DNA of 64,000 nt, taken from Sipunculus nudus. Its lineage: Eukaryota > Annelida > Sipuncula > Golfingiida > Sipunculidae. This document shows positions 51,701 through 62,122 of the stretch, piece after piece (within the stretch, counting starts at the first letter, position 1; each line of letters starts with the position of its first letter). The notes beneath the pieces are model-generated. The model saw nothing but the letters and a program-made list of their open reading frames with translations. It did not search any database and was not told the origin of the DNA. The DNA lies in the NCBI GenBank assembly GCA_026874595.1, contig CM049312.1, positions 55,617,429 to 55,681,428 on the forward strand, read 5' to 3'. Position numbers and translations under genes: made by a program.

Positions 51701-54426
51701 TGGAAACCAGAAATTAGGTCTCTGTTACCCATATCCTTCGAGCTATGGGGCCCCAAAGTACCCCCCCAGAGTAGTCAAAAATTTCATACAAAAACTTCAA
51801 TATCTCAATAACTACATCACTGATGGTCATGATTTTTGGCATACATATTGATTATGAGATGTTCCATCAGTTCCTGCAGACTGGTGGTGCCACCTATGTT
51901 ATCTATCAAGAGGGTACAAATTGCAACAACTGGACCTAGAAACTTCATTCTTGTCATGCAAGAAGGCCCATGAAGAGTGCCTGTGGAAACTTGAAATTAG
52001 GTCTCTGTTACCCATATCCTTCAAGCTATAGGACTCTGAAGTATCCCTCAGAATAATGGACAATTTGATACAAAAGCTGAAGTATCTGAACAACTAATAC
52101 GGAGATCATCATGATTCTTTGCATGGATATTGACCATTAAGTGTTTTTAGCTCAGCTGACTGTAAGTCATCTGAAGTATCCCTCAGAATAATGGACAATT
52201 TGATACAAAAGCTCAAGTATCTAAACAACTATTGCAGTGATCACCATGATTTTTTGCATGGATATTGATCATGGAATGTGTCATCAGTTTCTGCAGTATG
52301 GTGGCGCCACCTGTATTTTTTTTATTTTTACGAATTTTTTTCTCCATTTTTGAGACCTCATAAGATGCGGTCATCTGTTAACATGGCACAAATCGTAACA
52401 ACTGGACCTAGAATCTTCTCTCTTGACATGCTGAGAGGCCCATGAAAAGTTTCCTTAAAAACTTAAAATTAGGTCTCTGTTACCCATAACCTCTGAGCTA
52501 TGGGGCTCCGAAGTACCCCCCAGAATAATGGAAAATTTGATACAAAAGCTCAAGTATCTGAACAATTATAATATTGATCACCATGATTCTTTGCATTGAT
52601 CATGAAATGTTTCATCAGTTTCTGCATTCTGGTGGCGCCACCTGTATTTTTTCAATTTTTAGCTCAGCTGACTGAAAGTCATCTGAGCTATAGGGATCAC
52701 CTTTTGTCCGTCGTCCATCCGGCCATCCAGGCGTCTGTCTGTTAACAGGGCACAAATCGTAACTGCTAGACCGGGAATCTTCTTACTTGAAATCCTGGGA
52801 GGTCTATGGAAATTCTCCTTGTAAACCTGAAATTAGGTCACTGTGACCTATATTCTTCGAGCTATGGGGTTCTGAAGTACCCCCCAGAATAATGCAAAAT
52901 TTAATACAAAAGCTCAAGTATCTGAACAACTAATGCATTAATCACCATGATTCTTTGCATGGATATTGATCATGGAGTGTTTCATCAATTTCTGGAGATT
53001 GGTGGCGCCACCTATATTTTTTACGATTTTTTTTCTCTACTTTTGTGATCTTTAAACATTTGGTCATCTGTAAACAGGGCACAAATCATAATGACTGGAC
53101 CTAGAATCTTCTGTCCTCACCTCCAGGGAAGCCCATAAAAGGTCTACATGGAAACCCGAAATAAGGTCCCTGTTACCCATATTCTGTGAGCTATGGGGCT
53201 CTGAATCCCCCCCAGAATAAAGATTTGGTCATATATTAACATGGCACAAATCATAATGACTGGACCTAGAATCTTCTGTCCTCACCTCCAGGGAAGCCCA
53301 TAAAAGGTCTACATGGAAACCCGAAATAAGGTCCCTGTTACCCATATCCTTCATGCTCTGGGGCTCCGAAGTACTCCCCAGAATAAAGATTTGGTCATCT
53401 GTTAACAGAGCACAAATTATAATGACTTGACCTAGAATCTCCTTTCTTGATATGCTGGGAGGCCCCTGAAAAGTCTCCATGTGCACCTGAAATTACATCT
53501 CTGTTACCCATATCCTTCATCCTATGCGGCTTTGAAATACCCCCCAGAATAAACATTTGGATTTGTTAACAGGGCACAAATCATAATAACTGGACCTAGA
53601 ATTTTATTTTTTGACATGCTGGGAGACCCCTGAAAAGTCATCTTGTAAACCTTGAAAATAGGTGTCTGTTACCCATATCCTTCATGCTACAGAGCTCCAT
53701 AGTACTCCAAGGAATATTGGATGATTTTATACAAAAGGTCAAATTTGGAAAAAGTATTTCATTCAAATTTGACATTCAGATGATAAAATTACTTTTGTCA
53801 ATGTCTTCCTGGTCAGCTGAGCGTCATGACCCCTGGGTCACTTGTTGTTAACATTTGTGCCTTTCATTATAAATACTCGCTAGGAGTCTCTCCATGTCAC
53901 CACCACCAAACAGCATCTGTGCCTTATGTATGTTGGAGTTGCTTTAGGCATGAGCTATTACCGTAAGGATGCCTCCCTTCATGACGTGATTTTAAATAAT
54001 TCCATTCCAAGTGCAAAGGAACAGGCCTCTGAATTGCATTTGTGTTCATGCTCCAAAAGCATCCACCTACATGTGTATGGAATCATTCATGTGATATTAC
54101 CATAGAATCAAGTTTAATCACATACATTAACGTTTGCACACTCATAGAAACATAGCTTGATACAGTGATAACAGAATGTGAACATAAGACCACAACAGAC
54201 AGTTTTATATTATTTTTGTTGATCTATTTCATCTTATTAAACTTAATTTGATTTCAACCTTTATGCATTTCAAATTTTTAAGTTGCATAATTTAACCTGT
54301 AGATAATGTTGTTCTCTTTTTACTTTCATTTCAGTGGTGACTACAGACCTGATCTGGTACCTGGATTATCTACCAAACAGCACGGGGGAAACCATAGCCA
54401 TCGCTGTTGGAGGACAGTTTGACTAA
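42502..54426 (+). CDS. Single-pass membrane protein with diverged cupin/JmjC-like domain (7 exons)
   Basis: Seven exons with GT-AG introns join into 343 residues. The N-terminal ~60 residues are charged and basic, followed by a hydrophobic anchor at about 61-76 (KVFVVAAVLVCGLVYY); with basic residues before it, a type II topology is likely. Three sequons (NIS, NYS, NST) follow, consistent with a lumenal domain. Residues ~135-180 (SNISQYMMAEEYLKRDQPVI...ITDWPA) look like the start of Cupin_8/JmjC-like proteins, and the C-terminus (LHAGEI...DLIWYLDYL) looks like the last strands of that fold. No HxD...H iron-binding triad is visible, so an inactive relative is plausible. Ortholog name and function not recognised. 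Confidence 0.85.
43101..43499. mobile_element. Foldback element with perfect 40-bp terminal inverted repeats
   Basis: Bases 43101-43140 and 43460-43499 are exact reverse complements (ends AGACCCAGTTG/CAACTGGGTCT). A second inverted pair, 43232-43277 and 43415-43460 (46 bp, two mismatches), directly abuts the right arm but is separated from the left arm by about 91 bp. No coding capacity. Lies in intron 1 of the membrane protein gene. Confidence 0.88.
43780..45248. mobile_element. DNA-transposon-like element with 19-bp TIRs and GTACCT arrays
   Basis: The ends CAGGGTTGGGGCCAGGTAC (43780-43798) and its exact complement (45230-45248) bound 1,469 bp. Subterminal arrays of gtacct/ggtacttg lie at both sides. 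The left ~410 bp is duplicated in diverged form from 44197. The CAGGG ends recall hAT-type transposons, but no transposase is recognised and a clean 8-bp target duplication is not seen. Confidence 0.7.
45396..45494 (+). CDS. Membrane cupin-like protein, exon 2
   Basis: Acceptor gtttttcag, donor GAG|gtgaga, phase 0 at both ends. Encodes TLPFWDWSELYNQECMVHNP and YVGEPITEEDCE. Confidence 0.85.
46199..46442 (-). mobile_element. MITE-like dispersed repeat (GACCACC family), copy 3 (reverse)
   Basis: Starts acagtaaaacatggcctaac and ends ggtttgactgta; the ends are imperfect inverted repeats (CAGTnAAACnT). A ~75-bp internal unit (aacaaccacttttaacagtc to ctctttata) is tandemly duplicated. It ends about 56 bases before the 46499 exon. 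Confidence 0.65.
46499..46654 (+). CDS. Membrane cupin-like protein, exon 3 (Cupin_8-like start)
   Basis: Acceptor ttttgtcag, donor GAT|gtaaga, phase 0. Encodes ICDGLTTIGRVSNISQ and YLKRDQPVIVTDAITDWPA, the segment most like Cupin_8/JmjC proteins. Confidence 0.87.
46936..48050 (+). pseudogene. Relic of Tx1/L1-type non-LTR retrotransposon ORF2 3' end
   Basis: Broken frames in order resemble the C-terminus of Tx1/L1-type ORF2: LTRFYKQLLESWNIF and FWMNKNIRCAENSIFYRDFY near 46950-47190, ISIKYEPPSAVSKWENVY near 47410-47490, and DIIFGVFN...FLNYLQDLKYKLE near 47770-47950. It ends in an A-rich tail (about 48040-48055). Stops and frameshifts throughout show it is dead. Lies in intron 3 of the membrane protein gene. 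Confidence 0.65.
48195..48331 (+). CDS. Membrane cupin-like protein, exon 4
   Basis: Acceptor ctttgtag, donor CATTG|gtgagt. Encodes LYQTEPKLKEALPCMFASN and GELKNWYTHW, with the last Trp split across the intron. Confidence 0.87.
48408..48640 (+). repeat. Dispersed repeat shared with ANKRD13 intron (14690-14972)
   Basis: Same ordered phrases as the earlier copy: ttggccctgt, gagctggatgcaca, agagaatcttgcta and actgcctgaggagc. The short frame across it is incidental. Confidence 0.6.
49269..49407 (+). CDS. Membrane cupin-like protein, exon 5
   Basis: Acceptor ttctatcag, donor CCA|gtaagt. Encodes ENCDKSAAKYMRQFYKRPYF and NWILLSHNYSGKLFKP with one N-glycosylation sequon. Confidence 0.87.
50028..50157 (+). 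CDS. Membrane cupin-like protein, exon 6
   Basis: Acceptor gccaacag, donor ATCT|gtaagt. Encodes IDTASPMTWLALLKGQLKVK and CETLYATLHAGEI. In iron-dependent JmjC proteins metal ligands fall in this part of the fold; none is apparent. Confidence 0.86.
50511..53846 (+). mobile_element. Helitron-like composite related to family C (3.3 kb)
   Basis: Starts TTAGCTCAG hairpin plus a GTCC/GTCT array and ends TGACCCctGGGTCACTTGTT (perfect 6-bp-stem hairpin). Inside are about ten units of 300-340 bp or shortened forms, with ggcacaaatcgtaa, attaggtctctgttacccat and ggtggcgccacctgta. Two further 5' heads occur at 52147 and 52659 but only one tail, so it is a composite of nested or recombined copies. Lies in intron 6 of the membrane protein gene. 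Confidence 0.75.
54335..54426 (+). CDS. Membrane cupin-like protein, exon 7 (stop)
   Basis: Acceptor catttcag ends at 54334. Encodes LVTTDLIWYLDYLPNSTGET and IAIAVGGQFD before TAA. Confidence 0.87.
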
Positions 54427-55680
54427 ATCACAGAGAGATTCACTGATCTTCTTGTTTTTCTCATGTTGTCTCAATAGTGTTTTGATCAGTTTGTGATGAA
54501 GATTTAGTTATAAGGTTCAGTCTAACTAAATACATATTATCTCTATGTTCCTTAATATCTCATTATTCTACTTATATATCTAATTATCTATGTCTGGCTA
54601 AAGGTTATTTATGTGACTAGTCATATATGAAAGCAGAGGAACACAAGCTGGAATTGAACCTGTTTTGTATTTTGTATAAACCAGTTGAGTCCATTGAAAC
54701 TGCCACTTGATGTACAAATTAGAAGCTGAAATCTGAGATCAGTTTATGTATCTGCACATAAAACAGGCAGTATTTGTAAAAATAATGTCTAGGTTGACAT
54801 GAAGAAATTATGATGAGAATTGGTAGTGAGCACTCAAAATAGAAGTTCCACAGACCAAGATGAGGTGAAGGACTTAAGTCCCAACTTTTCAGGTAGATTT
54901 TCTCAGAAACCTTTTAAATGGAGGTATGGCTTGGTGATGATTATAAAATATTCAGTTTTGAAGGTTTTATTTTGACATAAAGGATGCTGTTAGCTGACTG
55001 ATTAAAAATGCTTTATCCTGTATATTCTGCCTCATCAGCCAGGAAGGACATTTTTAATACATTTTTTAATAAAAGATTTTGTAAATTGTTTTGCACCACC
55101 TCTGATTAAATTTGCAGTGACAAGACAGCACTGTGATCACACACAGCTAAACCAAATACAGGCCAGAAATTCTTGATATATAAAAGCCAACTTTTTGTCT
55201 TCACATGGTCTGCTTAAAAGAGTAGCATAAATTACCAGAATTAATACTCCCTGAATGCTAAGCATGTCTCTGTCTGAATGGTTACATCCAAGTACAGTAT
55301 GTAATCAACAATGCATGGATCACAGCTAAAAAAAATTTTTCACAAAGAGTAAAGAGGGAATTATGGTTTATATCATGTTGTGACCACTTAATTGCTAAGC
55401 TGTATTTAAAGTCATCTACATTTAATAGCAAAATTTGAGAAAATTTAATCTTATATCTTCTATTTATTCGGGAAAATTTAGTAATGTTTTACTCATAAGA
55501 TTAATGATGTCAAATATGTGACATTGTGAGCCAGGGTTGATATATCTTTACTGTGTTGTGAAGTCTTTGTTTGTTCTCAAGAATTACTCAAATATTGAAG
55601 AGAATCTCTGCTGTGCGTAGTGTTCAGTCTGCTGGAGTTAAAGCAATAAATGTTAAAGCAATAAAATATAATGACTGAAG
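54427..55680 (+). other. Presumed 3' UTR of the membrane cupin-like gene
   Basis: Non-coding sequence after the stop. Candidate poly(A) signals AATAAA occur at 55068-55073, 55645-55650 and 55660-55665; the last pair is followed by a GT-rich stretch, a plausible cleavage context. The actual end is unknown. Confidence 0.45.
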
Positions 55681-56944
55681 TTGTTTCTCAACTACCAGTA
55701 ACACCATTTACATATGTTCCTCGTGCCATATCCATTTTAGTATTTATATACACCACAAGGGGCAGGGAAAAGTAAAAAAATAACCATAGCCTGTTGATTT
55801 GATTTCCACCGGCATCTGTCGTAAATAACAATAAAAAATCAGACAAGCCCACTACACACAGAATTTGGTCAGAATGCCAGAAAAACAACATAATATTGGT
55901 TGATGGTGAATTTGTTAGTCTTTAATCAGGGCTGGATAGGTCAGGTGCAAAAGCTAATAGACTGCCGCGCGCTGCAACAGACGAGAAAGTAAATTTCACA
56001 TGCACATAGAATACGTTTTTGTAGTTTAATATAAAAAGTTAAAGTTGCAGGATCGAAGTCCCCTTCCCAATATCTGGCTCAGAACACTACGATTTACCCC
56101 TGGTTTTCGCTCCATGGAGACGCCACATAGCTCGCTTACGGTTTTTAGTCTCCAGGGCCCGCCACATGAAAATGGCATGTAATCCGGTACCCATTTGTAG
56201 TGCTGGGTAGACATGAGCACTTGTAGTAGAGACCTAGATTGCTTTAGGGTTTTTGGCGAAGAAGTGAGAGGCTTACAGCAGCCTGTTTGAAGAGTTGTGT
56301 AAGACGGGTGATCTGTCCAGGGACGAACTACAAAGTGTAACTTTTGGTGACATCTGGTAGTAAAATTGGTATTAGAAGTAACACGTATTTCTAACAGAAA
56401 ATAAATATACAATGAAATTAAGACGTTCATCTGAGACCACCCATAATGGATGGCCTATCGCTGGTGCCCCACCCCTAACTCTCAGTCGCACCTGAAGAAC
56501 ATCGGAGAGTACATGGTATTGTATATTTCGTTTTCGGTAACTTGAAACTGGTGGAAAGTGGTTTTGAAAATGAAACCTGAAATCAAACCCGGTATATGTT
56601 TAGTTGTTCCGTAGATTTTCAAATTAGGTTGTCCACACCCTCCCTGTTTAGTCTTCGAAAAGTGCTTGAAACTTCTGTGAGAAAATATATGACCCCTGTA
56701 TAGGATAATGGCTACATTAGCACCCCTACATAAGGGAAGCGGTATTTTTTATTTGCAATATGCATGATAAGAATTTACACTGTTTCTTACAGTTTCATAC
56801 CCCCTACTCTGTGGGGTAATTGTTGATCTCAGATTAAAGGTGACTATTCAAGTGTAAACAATCTGATGAGCGTTTTGTAATGGTCTAAAAATAAATATGT
56901 AATGCTTGTAGCTTTAACTGGAACTAGAGTTGTTCCAGCTGCTC

Positions 56945-57940
56945 CATCATACAGGCGTTTTTGCCCTCCAGTATAGATTATAGGTGTTGCTTAACTTTTG
57001 TCCAGCTCCCATGCATTACCAGCTGTTCTCCAGTACGACCTTTGTCTTAAAGAGCAGGGCTTCTCTGGTGGTGCTTGAAGATGCTCCAGTTGATTTCCAA
57101 CAATGTTACAGCATTTCGTCATCCGGTTGTGTCTGCTTATTAGGGCGGCACAGCTTTTGTTTGTAGGCAGTGTTTGACCAGTGAACCTGGAGGAATTTGG
57201 ATACTTTTCAGACATGAATTAACAAAGATCTGAATAAGATAACGATGGCCCTCGATCCATGTCTCTGCTCCATAGAGCAAGTTACACAGTAGAATTGACA
57301 CTGGCGTCCAACAGTCTGGTCTTTGTCTAAGATGTCAGCATCAGAGCGTAAAATCGCAGTCTTTTTCAATGGTGCCTCTGGGATACGTAACCAGTTGTAC
57401 CAGGGGCGGATCCAGGATTTAGGAAAAGGGGGGTCCAACCCAGGAGGACAAATGAAAACCATAAAAACAAGGTCCTCGGGTCAGAAAAGGGGGGTCTAGG
57501 TGGCAAAATTTTGTCTGAAGCCTTTAAAAAAGTTGTTTCTGATGAAAAGGGGGGGGGGGGGGGTCCGGACCCCCCCCCCCCCCCGGATCCGCTTCTGTGT
57601 ACCTCAGAAGTTCCCTCGCCCTCCGGTGTGATTTGGGTCGTGTTTGCTACATTGGACTCATAATTTGTTCTTCCTTGTGTATATATTGATTCCGAATTGA
57701 GCAGAACAGGTCCTGCCCCTGCATCCATTCATGTTTTTAGAGAGATGATGACCATGTCCACATTGTCCAGACTAGATGAGAAACTTATCTGAGTATCATT
57801 TTTACTCTGTACTCCAGATGTGATCATGGTCCAGTCGATCCCCAGTATAGGAATAAAAAGAAAGCGCACAGAATACAAACTTGCATGATGTCCATCTTCA
57901 TATGAATTGCATCAGTTTCCGCCATTAACCACTCTGCAGC
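56945..57940 (-). pseudogene. Relic of RTE-type non-LTR reverse transcriptase
   Basis: Read on the - strand from about 57930, frames resemble invertebrate RTE-type reverse transcriptase in order: a QGC..LSPFLFLL..DW-like block (57830-57900) now VCILCAFFLFLYWG, a degraded catalytic block at 57725-57790 without the DD pair, then NLLYGAETWIEGHR (about 57240-57290). Many stops and frameshifts. Interrupted by the MITE at 57401-57597. Confidence 0.6.
57401..57597. mobile_element. MITE with 5-bp target duplication
   Basis: Left end CAGGGGCGGATCC, right end GGATCCGCTTCTG (decayed inverse). The interior has GGGGGGTCC/GGACCCCCC and runs of G then C. TGTAC occurs immediately on both sides (57396-57400 and 57598-57602). 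It splits the RTE relic. A related end (CCTGTATCCGCCCCTG) occurs at 63313-63328. Confidence 0.75.
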
Positions 57941-57964
57941 TTATTCCTTCATACGAATTCGTGG

Positions 57965-58405
57965 CAATATTTGTCCCATCAATCTACACCATCTGGCAAT
58001 CGGTCCCAGGTTTGTTGGGCAGGTCACGTTTTCCACATGCCAGATACAAGACTCCCAAAACAACTTTTGTATGAAGAACTGGTGTCTGGTAAAAGATCCA
58101 TTGGAGGTCAGCGGGAGCACTACAAGGACAGTCTCAAAGTATCGCAGAAAAAAAACTCTTCCACAACACAGATACGTGGGAAAGTCTAGCGCAGGATCGA
58201 ACAGCGTGGTGTGCAGCTCCATACAATTAAAGGTGCAGGAGACGCTGATATAGCATGATTGGTGGAGTCCAGCATTAAACGTGGGGTCCGCAAGGCGACG
58301 AAGCATCCACCTCAACAGCAAACACCAATTACATGTGTCCGACATGTGGGAGGTTTTTTTCGTGCCCTGATTGGCCTGACAAGTCATCTCTTCACACATA
58401 AAGCT
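57965..58405 (+). pseudogene. C-terminal relic of a second RTE-type retrotransposon
   Basis: Contains CWAGHVFHMPDTRLPKQLLY and ELVSGKRSIGGQ...YKDSLK, like the GHV.RM.D.RLPKQLLYGEL..GKR..G stretch after the reverse transcriptase in RTE-type elements. A frameshifted TWESLAQDRTAWCAA and a C2H2-like tail CPTCGR...LIGLTSHLFTH follow (to about 58400). Broken frames; convergent with the relic before it. Confidence 0.7.
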
Positions 58406-58609
58406 AGATCAACTACAAAACCTTGATCCTCATGGGCATCTTCGTAAAGCGATGGACGGACATCATCATCACCTCTGCTTTCTAGTTTTGAGAGATGATG
58501 GTATAATCCTTTGGTCCTGAACTTTCCGGCCAAATTATGCTTTCAGCGTTTTTATTTCTTGAAACCTTGCATGGGGACAACAGCTAGGTTCCACATGCGT
58601 ATATGCAGG

Positions 58610-58790
58610 GATCGTAACACTCTGGAATGTTCACCTTTCAGACGAATTAATTCAGGTTTGCCTTTCCGCAGAAAAATCTGCCTTTCCGCTAAAGATGCAT
58701 CCTACCATCATATCAAACTTTCAGTCACACTTTGCTCATTGTAAACCCGATTCTACCATCTTACATAACATTCTATACATGCAGATACAC
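58610..58790 (-). repeat. Dispersed repeat (reverse copy of 28775-28925)
   Basis: The reverse complement shares gtgtgactgaaagtttgata and cggaaaggcaaacc with the earlier copy. Confidence 0.65.
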
Positions 58791-58834
58791 GTGCTACACA
58801 CTTGCATTGTTACGAAGACAAATTGTTGAGGGGA

Positions 58835-58925
58835 AAATACTGGGCCGATCTGGGATTCGAACCAATAACGGCGGTACACAAATCCGGCGAACCAACCGCT
58901 TCGCTAGCAAAGCAAGCATTACTAG
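58835..58925 (-). repeat. tRNA-like fragment / SINE head
   Basis: On the - strand an A box (TAGCGAAGCGG) and a B box (GGTTCGAATCCCAG) are correctly ordered and spaced. The flanks do not pair as an acceptor stem, so this is a tRNA-derived repeat rather than a tRNA gene. Confidence 0.55.
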
Positions 58926-59341
58926 CGAGACAGTTAGGTCCACTTTTATGTCACCCCGTAACAGTATGAAAAAAAGAACTAAATGTTTTCAAATGTAACA
59001 CTGTTATATCAGTAACATGATTATGCAGTGAAAAAAAAACAGGAAATATAGATGAGGGCCTAAATAATAGAAAGTATCAGAAATTTAAGACCATTTTTAT
59101 AGGAAGATATAGATAATAAATATATAAGGGTCGGTGAAACACCATCTGTAAAATATGTCATGTTTGTTACCACTTACCACTTAGGTTTATCTTTCAAACG
59201 GATTTGTACGAAATGAAAAAAATGCCTTTCCGTGCACGTGTTTTTTCTTTTTTTGGGACACGCGGAAAGTCGTAAGGTCTATTACGGCTCCCGCGTATAT
59301 AAATTAGGCTACGTTATTCATAAGTCGAGCTTTATGGTTTT

Positions 59342-61726
59342 TTAGCTCAGCTGACTATAAGTCATCTGAGCTATAGTCGTGGTCCATTGTCCGTCGTCCG
59401 TCCGTCTGTCCGTCCGTCCGTCCGTCCGTCCGTAGATGTGGCACGTTTTGAAACCGTAAGACCTAGGAATCCAAAATTCGGCATAATGTTAGATGTCCCC
59501 AAGATATCCTACCAAGCTGAAAACTGGGTCTTTTCGACTTCGTTCCTTTGAGAAATTAAGGAAAAACCTCAATTTTTTATTAAAAACCTATTTTCACACT
59601 TCAGGACTGCCTAATATCAAAACCACTCATCTGTTTTCCCTCATATTTACCATAAATATTCCTCTATATAGTTCCTATGTACATGCAAGAAACTATGTCT
59701 GTATTGTATAATTTAAAAAAGTTATGGACCCAAACATAATGCATTTTGTAAAAAATCAGGAAAGATATTTGATCACTTAACACAAAACATGTTAAAGCTA
59801 TGGACCTTTTTTCCAGTAATATAAGTTTAATTAATCAAAATTAAATTGTATACCCAAAATTAGATGAAAATCTTTTAAATTTTTTAAAATATTAATAAAA
59901 ATAAAAAATTGGTACCTTAAATTTTGCCCAACTTTGACCATGGCACGTTTTTTTCCTGTAAGTACTGTGGATTTAATTTTCACAGCATGTTTTTGTTACC
60001 TTTTCAACTGTAACCACCAAAAATTTGAAACCAGTTGATCAAAAACTGTAGATTTTATTCAAGTTTTCAAGCACCATGTAACATATTGTTTACATCAAGC
60101 TAGTGTTATGCAGTTTGCAAGAGCTCAGCTCCCCAGCTTCAGCTCTTAGTTCCTTAAATTCGGCATACAGCTAGATGTCTCCAAAATCCCCTACCATGCC
60201 AAGAGTTTGGTCACTAGGACTTAATACCTTCAAGATATTAATGAAAAACTTCATTTTTCCATTAAAAACCCATTGTTACACTTCAAGACTGCCTAATATC
60301 AAAACCACTGATCTGACTTTAATCATAAATAATATACATATTTTTCATTCTCTATGCACATGCCAGAATGATGTCAGTATTGCGTAATTGTTTTAAGTTG
60401 TGGGCCCAAACATAATGCACTTTGTAAAAAATCAAGAAATATATTTATTCCCTTAACAAGAGGATTGCTGAAGCTAGAGATTTTTTGTCAGGGATGTAAC
60501 ATTATTTAATCAAGATTCAATTGAATACCCAAAATTAGTTATGAATTTTTCAAATTTTATAAGTTATTAGTATAAATGTAAAATTAGTAACTTAAATTTT
60601 GCCCAAATTTGACCATGGCACGTTTGTTTCCTGTGAGCACTGTTGATATAATTTTCATATCATGCACACATAAGGATTTCAGCTTTTAAGTTTAGAAAGC
60701 TGAAAGAAATTGGCCAAAAATTGTAGCTTTTATTAATGTTTTTATGAGGCCCTGTCAGACTTTGGCTCTCTCCAGCCCCTCTTGAGTCACCTGTATGTTG
60801 ACCTTGTTGAACTTTCAGCAAATTATGCATGCTTAAGGCGAGGCATACACAGGAATCCAGGCAGCTTATGGCAAGCCACAGTTGATCCAGGTGTCCAACC
60901 TAACTCATCTAGTAGTTTTAACCAACTACATAACAATAAACAATAAATTAATCAATTTTTATTGGTTTTTAATAAAAAATTAAAGAAAAATAGAAAAGGA
61001 ATATGTTAGTTTATAATAACAGGAAATTAACTTGCAGTTACTGATGATATAAGAATCTTGTATCGATGGATAGAATGTCACGTATTCCAAACAACACCAT
61101 GCAGTCACCTATGGTATTTTTCAGTTCAATTTTAATGATAAAGAAGTAAATCATATCATTCATTACTAATCATTAGGGATCATATGATGGAAATTAATGA
61201 TAGACAAAGATGCAGTTGATAATATTAATCTAGATTCCTACTGTGTCTAGTGTGTACATTGATGTGAAATTAGTCCAAAATGAATTTATTACAGTTATTT
61301 TTTAATATAAATAAAAGCCATAAAACCAGGTACTTATGATCATTATTTAAATGTGTGAATTTTGTATATTCTGGATTCTCAACATCATTGTTTGGTGAAA
61401 ACTGAATAAATACCAGACATGGTGCGAATACTTTGTAATTGTATTTAAATACGAATATGATTATGTACTCCATTATAAAATTTCTTGCATAAAGAATGGG
61501 AATTCAGGTAAAAATGAAAGTATATGAATACCAGTGCAAATACTTTCAAAATGTATTCATGAATGCATTCATGAATATATTCTTTAATATTATTTTAATA
61601 ATCATTTCAGTTATATTTCATTTTAAAAAATCATATGATTCTCTTATTATTTTTAATAAAAATAATATTTGGGACAATATTTGTAATTATTTTTTAATTA
61701 ATAGTTAAACCCATAGGTCCCTTGTT
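59342..61726 (+). mobile_element. Helitron/Helentron-like element, family C, copy 4 (tail deletion)
   Basis: Same 5' hairpin and CCGT array as copies 1-3 and both internal units. A deletion of about 240 bp removes the subterminal CAGCTGAGC, so the copy jumps from aatagttaaa to CCCATAGGTCCCTTGTT. Confidence 0.82.
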
Positions 61727-62015
61727 TTAGTACTGCTGTGTTACCGACTCATACACTATCACCGCATAAAAACAATGCGGGCGGGAAACTGATTTTAACC
61801 ACAGGCTCTTGAATAGCTATTAGTGTAGATTTCAGTAAATTTTTATGGGTCATTCCCATATATCCATTACTTATCTGACATTAAATATCATTTAAAAATA
61901 TTTTTTTAAATAATTAGATTATTAAATTTCTTAAATTGTTAATTATTGGAAATAAATCAATTTCTGAATTTTTACTTATTCAATTTTGCATGCTCAGTTT
62001 TAATCTTTCCTGATA

Positions 62016-62122
62016 TATTCGGGGAAAAGGAGGGGTGGGGGGTAATATATTCGGGGAAAAGGAGGGGGGGGGGAAAGGAGGGGGGGGGGGTAATATATTC
62101 GGGGAAAAGGAGGGGGGAGTAA
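62016..62122 (+). repeat. G-rich minisatellite (tatattcggggaaaaggagg)
   Basis: Three units of tatattcggggaaaaggagg, each followed by a G run of variable length, plus an extra gggaaaggaggg segment. Several G runs are close enough to form G-quadruplexes. Confidence 0.85.

Noticed and set aside
56026-56430. 134-residue minus-strand frame, the longest single frame outside known exons and repeats apart from 57941-58399
   Set aside because: No domain, no paralogue in the window and no splice-supported extension. Too little to call a gene.
57941-58399. 152-residue minus-strand frame
   Set aside because: Antisense shadow of the RTE-type C-terminal relic, whose similarity is on the + strand.
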